Below the pieces are notes generated by a model. That model had not been told where the DNA came from. It did not search any database and worked only from the letters and a program-made list of their open reading frames with translations. From contig CALXIA010000005.1 in assembly GCA_944388245.1 (NCBI GenBank), positions 16,216-80,215 of the forward strand: DNA of 64,000 bases, in the 5' to 3' direction. Positions 58,723 to 64,000 of the stretch are shown in pieces (the stretch's first letter is position 1; each line of letters begins with the position of its first letter). A program made the translations under genes and the position numbers. Source of the DNA: an uncultured Gemmiger sp. (GTDB lineage: Bacteria > Bacillota > Clostridia > Oscillospirales > Ruminococcaceae).

Positions 58723-59736
58723 TCAGCCCGGATGGCGAAACCGGAACAGCGCCGCCAGCGGCAGCGCCAGCCGCAGCCCCACGCACAGGCGCAGCGGCGC
58801 GGCGGCCAGCCGGTTGGGGTCGGCGGCCAGGCGGGCGGCCAGCGCCCGGCGGGCGGGGCCAAAGCCCAGTATGGTCCGCAGCAGGCGGGCGGCGCCGGCC
58901 ACCCCCACCCCGCAGGGGCGGCTGGCCAGCAGCCAGAACTGGATGGTGTACACGCTGATGCGCCGGGCCGTGAGCATCCGCTGCCGCCCGGCTTCGTCCA
59001 GCCCCACGGCGGCCAGCGCCGCCAGGAAGGCCGGGCGGGTGTAGGTCTCGGCGTCCAGCAGGTCCGCCCGGCCCCGGTGGGACAGCGACTGCTCCACCAG
59101 ATCGTCCACCCAGTAGCCCGGCTCGGCCTGCAGGGCGATGCCGCCGCAGCGGGGCAGCAGCTGCAGATGAAACAGCAGATCCTCGTTGATGGTCAGCCGC
59201 GGATCGAACCGCACCGCCGGCTCGGCCTGGATCAGGCGGGCGCGGTACAGTTTGTTGCCGGGGCGGGCGATCAGACCGGTATCCACCAGCAGATACTCCA
59301 GCTGGGGCGCAAGCCCTGCCGGGCTGGAAACGGTCAGTTCCGGCAATGTCTCCCGGCAGCCGCTGGCCCGCTCCAACCCGAAAACCAGCAGGTCCAGCTG
59401 TTCGTGTTCCATCCGGTCCAGGCCGGCGGTATATACGCCGGGCAGCAGCCGGTCGTCCGCGTCCACAAAGCCCAGGTATTCCCCCCGGGCCGCGTCCAGC
59501 CCGGCATTGCGGGCGGCGCTGGGCCCGCCGTTGGGCTGGTGGATCACCCGAACCCGATCGTCCCGGGCGGCCCAGCCGTCGCACAGGGCGGGGCTGGCGT
59601 CCCGGGAGCCGTCGTCCACCAGAATCAGTTCCAGCCCGCCGGGCACCGATTGGCCCAGCACGCTCTCCACACAGCGGTCCAGGGTGGCGGCGGCGTTGTA
59701 CACCGGCACGATCACGCTGATTTTCGGGGCGTTCAT
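58723..59736 (-). CDS. Family 2 glycosyltransferase
   Basis: 337 residues: ISVIVPVYNAAATLDRCV, LILVDDGSRDASPALCDGWA, HQPNGGPSAARNAGLDAARG, FVDADDRLLP, and TINEDLLFHLQLLPRC further on. ATG at 59736 with GGGGAGG upstream and an ATGA overlap with the GT4-GT2 fusion gene. Member of the same duplicated GT2 set. Confidence 0.9.
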   Translation of the reverse strand: MNAPKISVIVPVYNAAATLDRCVESVLGQSVPGGLELILVDDGSRDASPALCDGWAARDDRVRVIHQPNGGPSAARNAGLDAARGEYLGFVDADDRLLPGVYTAGLDRMEHEQLDLLVFGLERASGCRETLPELTVSSPAGLAPQLEYLLVDTGLIARPGNKLYRARLIQAEPAVRFDPRLTINEDLLFHLQLLPRCGGIALQAEPGYWVDDLVEQSLSHRGRADLLDAETYTRPAFLAALAAVGLDEAGRQRMLTARRISVYTIQFWLLASRPCGVGVAGAARLLRTILGFGPARRALAARLAADPNRLAAAPLRLCVGLRLALPLAALFRFRHPG

Positions 59737-61934
59737 GCGGCACCTCCCCGGCCGGTCAGGCGGCGCACCGCCAGCACAGCGCATTTTCCGAGAAAATAAA
59801 ACGGGAACGCCAGTTTCGCCTTGACCGGCAGCCGGCCCATCTCCCGCAAAAACGCCCCCGCGCCCCCCAGCCGAAGCCGATCGCAGAAGGGATAGAAGGT
59901 CCCGGCGCACAAAAAGCGGGTGAAGTCGTACCGGCCATGGAAATAGGTCTCGCTGGCCCGCACCACCTGGAGCAGGTCCCGGTACTTCTGCACCGCGGTG
60001 GTGGTGGCGTTGTAGTTTTGGTGATTCGCGTCCGTACCGGCCACCCGGTAGGCAGCCAGGGCCTCGTTCAGCACAAACACCCGGCCCGCGCTCAGATACA
60101 ACAGGCAGAGGGCGAAGTCCGCAATGCTGCGGTTGGCGGTCACGTATGCCTCCCGGGCCGGGTCCGGGACGCGGAACAGGTTCCGGGTCATGCAGGCGGT
60201 ACAGGAGAAGGTGATCCCCTGCAAAAACTGTTCCACCGTGACCTCCCGGCCCAGGATCCGGGGATCGTCCGGCAGGCAGCGGTACAGCCGGCCCTCGTCG
60301 TCGATCTCCTGGATGCGATGGCTCACTGCCGCGCAGTCCGGATGGGCGCGCAGGAAATCCACCTGTTTCTGGAGTTTGTCCTCGCGCAGCCACCAGTCAT
60401 CCCCTTCCAGGGTGCAGACGTATTCCCCCCGGGCGGCGCACAGCCCCTCGTACCAGTTGCGGCTGATGCCCACGTTTTCCTCCCGCAGCCGCAGCCGGAC
60501 CCGGCTGTCCCGGGCGGCGTATTCCCGCAGGATGTCCCGGGTGCCGTCGGTGCCCGCGTCCTCGCTGACCAGCACCTCAAAGGGAAAATCGGTGCGCTGG
60601 GCCAGCACGCTGTCCAGCGCGCGGCGGATGTACCGTTCCTGGTTGTAGGTGGTGACCAGCACGGTGACCAGCGGCGCGGTTTCAGCGGAGTTTGCCTGGA
60701 TGAGGGCGTGGTAGATGGATTCCATCCGCCGGGCGTTCTGTGCCGGGTCGTGGGTGACGAGGGCCCGGGCCCGGGCGGCGCGGCCCAGACCGGCGGCATA
60801 GTCCGGGTCGTCCAGCAGCCGCAGCAATGCCGCGGACAGGGCGGACGGATCCGCCGGCGGGTAGAGCAAAGCCTCCTTTTCGTGGGTGGCCATGCCCGGC
60901 ACCCCGCCGGTATCGGCCGCCACGCAGGGCATCCCCAGCAGCATCGCTTCTCCCAGCGAGTTGGGGCTGTTCTCAATGGAGGAGCAGAGCACAAACAGGC
61001 TGGCGGCCCGCATCTCCCGCAGCATGCCGGCCTCATCCAGCGGGCCGGTGTACTGGATCGCGTGGGCGACCCCCAGCCGCCGGGCCAGGTCCTGCAGATA
61101 CCGCTGATAGGGGAACATCCACCGGATCACCGGCCGCAGCAGCGGGCCCTTGTCCAGCGGGGGCCAGCCGGCCACCCGCACCACCAGATCCGGGTAACGC
61201 CGCAGGACCGGCGGCAGCGCCTGGATCAGCCGGTGCATCCCTTTCAGCGGGTAGTTGCCTTGCGACAGGAACACCACCGGTTTGGCCGGCGCACCCGGCC
61301 AGCGGGCGGTATAAAAGCCCGGGCGCAGGATCTCGCCGCAGGCAGAATAGTCCGCGCCGGGGGCCAGCCGGGCCAGCTGGGCCCGGTCCCAGGGGGTGCG
61401 GCCGCTCACATGGGCCGCCTTTGCCAGCAGCGCGGCCTCCCGTTTTGCCTGGGCGTTGAACCAGGCCTGCTGCTTGTCCAGCAGACCGCCGGGCACCACC
61501 CGGTCCACCAGACGCTGGGCGGCGGTGGAGCCGCAGTAGGCCGCGGGCACCCCGTCCAGCAGATGGGCGGCGCAGGGGCCCATCAGCCCCTGGATGGTCA
61601 CCAGGGTGCGGGCCGGGCCGGCCGCCGCCAGCAGGGCGGACGCGCCGGGGTACTCGGTGCCCCACAGCTGCACCAGGTCCGGACGCTCCTCCGCCAGCAG
61701 GGCGGCAAAATCGCCCGGCTCGCCCTGGGGCAGCACCCGGAACACCACCCCGTCAGCCTCCACCCGCCGGGCCTGCGGACCCACGGCGGCGTTCACCGAG
61801 ACGACCACCAGTTCCATCCGGCCGTGCAGCTGGCCCAGCATCCCGTCCAGCCAGCCGCCGCCTACCGGGGTGGGCAGCCCCAGCGCCCGGGCGGCGGGCG
61901 CCAGGGTGATGTTCACAAGCCACAGTACCTTCAT
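59733..61934 (-). CDS. GT4-GT2 fusion glycosyltransferase
   Basis: 733 residues. About 1-420 is a GT4-like GT-B unit: VLWLVNITLAPAARALGL, LSQGNYPLKGMHRLIQAL and CSSIENSPNSLGEAMLLGMP. About 427-733 is a GT2 unit: VTVLVTTYNQERYIRRAL, VSEDAGTDGTRDILREYA, CTLEGDDWWLREDKL. Two successive transfer steps may be joined in one protein. ATG at 61934 overlaps the upstream gene by ATGA, and its own stop overlaps the next start, so the whole series is coupled. Confidence 0.9.
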   Translation of the reverse strand: MKVLWLVNITLAPAARALGLPTPVGGGWLDGMLGQLHGRMELVVVSVNAAVGPQARRVEADGVVFRVLPQGEPGDFAALLAEERPDLVQLWGTEYPGASALLAAAGPARTLVTIQGLMGPCAAHLLDGVPAAYCGSTAAQRLVDRVVPGGLLDKQQAWFNAQAKREAALLAKAAHVSGRTPWDRAQLARLAPGADYSACGEILRPGFYTARWPGAPAKPVVFLSQGNYPLKGMHRLIQALPPVLRRYPDLVVRVAGWPPLDKGPLLRPVIRWMFPYQRYLQDLARRLGVAHAIQYTGPLDEAGMLREMRAASLFVLCSSIENSPNSLGEAMLLGMPCVAADTGGVPGMATHEKEALLYPPADPSALSAALLRLLDDPDYAAGLGRAARARALVTHDPAQNARRMESIYHALIQANSAETAPLVTVLVTTYNQERYIRRALDSVLAQRTDFPFEVLVSEDAGTDGTRDILREYAARDSRVRLRLREENVGISRNWYEGLCAARGEYVCTLEGDDWWLREDKLQKQVDFLRAHPDCAAVSHRIQEIDDEGRLYRCLPDDPRILGREVTVEQFLQGITFSCTACMTRNLFRVPDPAREAYVTANRSIADFALCLLYLSAGRVFVLNEALAAYRVAGTDANHQNYNATTTAVQKYRDLLQVVRASETYFHGRYDFTRFLCAGTFYPFCDRLRLGGAGAFLREMGRLPVKAKLAFPFYFLGKCAVLAVRRLTGRGGAA

Positions 61935-63175
61935 GGATCCTCCTCTGTTCGCAGCCCGGCGGCCAGCGTTTCGGCCACCGCCGCGGGGGTGTTGGCCCGG
62001 AACAGCTCCGCCGCCCGGGGCCAGGGCAGACGCGCCCGTCCCGTTTCCCGTAGGAAAGCCGCAACCCGGGCGCAGACGGCGGGGCCGGTGCCCTCGTCCT
62101 CATACACCACACAGGCCAGCGGCCAGCGGGCCAGCGGCTCCCGGGCCGGATCGTCCCGGCGCTTGAGCAGCGCCAGCACCGGCTTGCCCGCGGCGAAATA
62201 CTCATACAGTTTGCTGGGCACCTGGGTGGTGTTGTCGTTGCCCAGATGCAGCAGCACATCGGCCTGCCCCATCCGGGCGGCGGCCTCCTCGGGGGGCACC
62301 GGGCCCTGGATGGTCAGCCGCTGGCCCAGCACGGCCCGGGCGGCGGCAGCGGTATCCGGGGGATACTGTTCCCAGCCGGGCCCGATAAAATGCAGCCGCG
62401 TTTGCGGCAGGTTCATGGCGGCAAACAGCGCCAGCGCGTAGTGCGGGGTGCGCAGGGTGGGATACAGGCTGCCGGCAAACAGGCAGTCCAGCCACTCCCC
62501 CTGCGGGCGCGGTTCCGTTTGGGGCGGCGGGGTCAGGCTGGGAAATTCCAGCACCCGGGTCCTGGCCCGCGCCCCGGCCAGCACGCAGCCGGGCTGATCC
62601 AGCTGCCGGGCCATGACCGCCGTGATAAAGATCCGGTCCAGCCCGGCGTAAAGGGCCTGTTCCCGGGCGGGGGTGGGGTCGGCGGGATGGTCGATGGCGT
62701 AGGGGTCCATGCACCAGGCCGCTTTTTTCGCCCGCAGCCGGGCGCGGGACAAACCCATTGCCCCGTCAAAGGGGGCGGCCAGGGCGATCATCCAGTCGTA
62801 TGCTTCGGCAGCGTCCCGCCGTTCCAGTTCCCGGCAGACAGCGGCCGGGCGGCGGGGCTGGTGGAGCGCCAGCGCGCGCACCGCCGCCAGGGCGGCCGCC
62901 GGGTGGCAGGCCAGACGCGCCAGACGCACCGGCGCCGGCGAACCGCCCGGGTTGCCGTATTCCAGGCAGCGGTTCATGCAGGCCTCGTCGGCAAACGGCA
63001 GGGCAAACCGCCGCTGCGCCCAGGGGGCGGGCAGGGGCGCGCTGGCGCCGTCGGTGAGTTCCAGCAGATGCAGCGTGTGGCCGGCCCTGGCCAGTTCGGC
63101 CGCCACCCGGGCGGCCAGCCGGGGGTTGGGCGCGTTGGGATGGTCCACCCGGTCAACGATCAGAAGAAGTTTCAT
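61931..63175 (-). CDS. GT4-like glycosyltransferase
   Basis: 414 residues with a GT-B pattern: LLLIVDRVDHPNAPNPRLAA at the start, DCLFAGSLYPTLRTPHYALA, LHFIGPGWEQYP and the late GNDNTTQVPSKLYEYFAAGK, where the Glu of the retaining donor site is expected. More divergent than the other GT4 genes here. ATG at 63175. Function beyond sugar transfer unknown. Confidence 0.8.
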   Translation of the reverse strand: MKLLLIVDRVDHPNAPNPRLAARVAAELARAGHTLHLLELTDGASAPLPAPWAQRRFALPFADEACMNRCLEYGNPGGSPAPVRLARLACHPAAALAAVRALALHQPRRPAAVCRELERRDAAEAYDWMIALAAPFDGAMGLSRARLRAKKAAWCMDPYAIDHPADPTPAREQALYAGLDRIFITAVMARQLDQPGCVLAGARARTRVLEFPSLTPPPQTEPRPQGEWLDCLFAGSLYPTLRTPHYALALFAAMNLPQTRLHFIGPGWEQYPPDTAAAARAVLGQRLTIQGPVPPEEAAARMGQADVLLHLGNDNTTQVPSKLYEYFAAGKPVLALLKRRDDPAREPLARWPLACVVYEDEGTGPAVCARVAAFLRETGRARLPWPRAAELFRANTPAAVAETLAAGLRTEEDP

Positions 63176-63193
63176 GGATGCGCCTCTTTCGAT

Positions 63194-64000
63194 TCAGCGT
63201 CCGCCGGGCAGGAAACGGCGGCAGAGGGCCCGGTAGAGCGGGCGCGCGGTCAGGGTCAGCAGAGCCGACAGTTTGAGCCAGAGGGCCAGGCGCCTGTTCC
63301 CCATCGCCGGCCAGAATCCCGCCCGCAGCCGGGCGCGCACCGCTTTGTGCAGCGGAGCCAGTTCCGCCGCGGCGGGCTGGCGCAGCACCATACTGTCCAC
63401 AAACAGGAGTTTTTCGTAGTGAAAGGCCTGGGCAGCCTCCGCCAGCGGGGTACCGGCCGCCTCGGCCAGGATCGTATCGGCCACCGTCAGATGGTCGGCC
63501 AGGGCGGCCGCGCCGGGCAGCCGGTGGCTGGCGGAATCCGCCAGCTGCCGGTATCCGTATCCCGGCCACTCGGTGACGGCCACCCGCGCGCAGCGGCCCA
63601 GCAGCCGCCAGTTGGCCAGCAGGTCCTCGTTGTGTCGCACCGTGACCGGAAAAGCGAAATCCGCGAACAGGCTGCGGTGGTACAGCTTGTTCCACAGCCC
63701 CCAGGCCATCTGCCGCCTGCCCCACAACAAAGCCAGGCGCGCCTGGTCGGCGGTGAGGGTCTCGGTCGCGGCCTCGCCGGCCGGCACCGGCGGCGGGCAG
63801 GCGCCGGTAAACCGCTGCACGCCGCAGGCGGCAGCCTGCGCGCCCTGTTCCCCGGCCAGGGCCAGCAGCCGGACCAGATACTCCGGCCGCAGCAGATCGT
63901 CCGCGTCGATGAAGCAGAGCCACTCCCCTTTCGCGGCCTCCAGGCCGGCCTGCCGGGCCGCGTTGGGGCCGCTGTTGGGCCGGTGCACCACCTGGAACCG
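63194..64000 (-). CDS. Family 2 glycosyltransferase, 5' end beyond window
   Basis: About 269 codons are visible; the start lies past the right edge. The frame is open to base 64000 and reads VVHRPNSGPNAARQAGLEAA, then CFIDADDLLRPEYL (donor motif) and HNEDLLANWRLLGRC. The missing part should hold the first 65 or so residues with the VDDGS motif. A GTG at 63991 lies inside the conserved domain and is not the real start. It continues the glycosyltransferase series, so the polysaccharide locus extends beyond this window. Confidence 0.85.
   Translation of the reverse strand, partial: RFQVVHRPNSGPNAARQAGLEAAKGEWLCFIDADDLLRPEYLVRLLALAGEQGAQAAACGVQRFTGACPPPVPAGEAATETLTADQARLALLWGRRQMAWGLWNKLYHRSLFADFAFPVTVRHNEDLLANWRLLGRCARVAVTEWPGYGYRQLADSASHRLPGAAALADHLTVADTILAEAAGTPLAEAAQAFHYEKLLFVDSMVLRQPAAAELAPLHKAVRARLRAGFWPAMGNRRLALWLKLSALLTLTARPLYRALCRRFLPGGR

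Noticed and set aside
63153-63923. Minus-strand frame overlapping the last GT2 gene
   Set aside because: Frame-shifted shadow of the partial GT2; Gly/Arg/Ala-rich, without motifs.

Overview
The window is 64 kb of very GC-rich DNA, densely coded on both strands. It most likely comes from a high-GC, spore-lineage member of the Clostridia, perhaps Oscillospiraceae/Ruminococcaceae; that placement is inference from gene content only. Gram-positive markers seen directly are a T-box leader on pheST, a MazF toxin gene beside acpS, mini-RNase III next to obg, a zinc-ribbon/kinase-like/PASTA membrane protein, a two-gene M16 peptidase pair, a CD1247-type acidic zinc-ribbon protein and the spore-specific dipicolinate synthase genes dpaA and dpaB. 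No tRNA, rRNA, CRISPR array, insertion sequence or phage gene was seen.

Layout. (1) 1-5.2 kb, minus strand: start of a surface-polysaccharide locus, with rfbC, a two-component ABC exporter and two large tandem GT2 enzymes, the second running off the left edge. (2) 5.2-31.7 kb: housekeeping. This holds a D-Ala-D-Ala carboxypeptidase, a folate enzyme, dpaAB, a CCA-enzyme-like protein without its catalytic head, murC, mazF, acpS, T-box-pheS-pheT, the PASTA protein, a YebC-type regulator, an rRNA methyltransferase, a small Asn/Thr-rich protein, mrnC-obg-rpmA-rplU, a GT-C membrane enzyme, folD-lgt-M16-M16, a VanY-like peptidase, purine nucleoside phosphorylase and an Mrp ATPase. (3) 31.7-39.4 kb: a GH13 glucosidase, an MBOAT/SGNH acyltransferase pair, efp, a CD1247-type protein and a second GT-C-like protein. 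(4) 39.4-45.3 kb, minus strand: a unit resembling the Gtr lipid-linked sugar decoration systems (DUF2142 membrane protein, GT2-GtrA fusion, GT4, DPM1-like GT2, DUF2304). (5) 45.4-64 kb, minus strand: a large polysaccharide locus that runs off the right edge.

The most unusual content is in region 5. A transcription unit with a recognisable promoter (56702-56730) and intrinsic terminator (45357-45378) carries FdtA/FdtB-type amino-sugar genes, three glycosyltransferases, a Wzm/Wzt exporter with a long C-terminal cargo-type domain, a GT52-like (CMP-sugar-type) transferase and a full set kdsB, kdsA, kdsD, kdsC for making CMP-KDO from ribulose 5-phosphate. KDO is classically a Gram-negative LPS/capsule sugar. 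Here its whole pathway is joined, a few bases apart, to an exporter and a plausible CMP-KDO-using transferase in a Gram-positive-type genome. The inferred product is a KDO-containing, ABC-exported surface glycan that may also carry a 3-amino-3,6-dideoxyhexose.

Other notable points: two divergent promoters (acpS and pheST) share one palindromic -35 box with exactly 17 bp on each side; the PASTA kinase has lost the catalytic Asp of both HRD and DFG; L27 lacks the Firmicutes N-terminal extension and the prp protease gene is absent between rplU and rpmA; mazF has no adjacent antitoxin and its ribosome site lies in a hairpin; the rRNA methyltransferase seems to start at CTG. Many promoters follow one pattern: TTGNNN, usually 17 bp, then TATAMT, often preceded by TGTGG.
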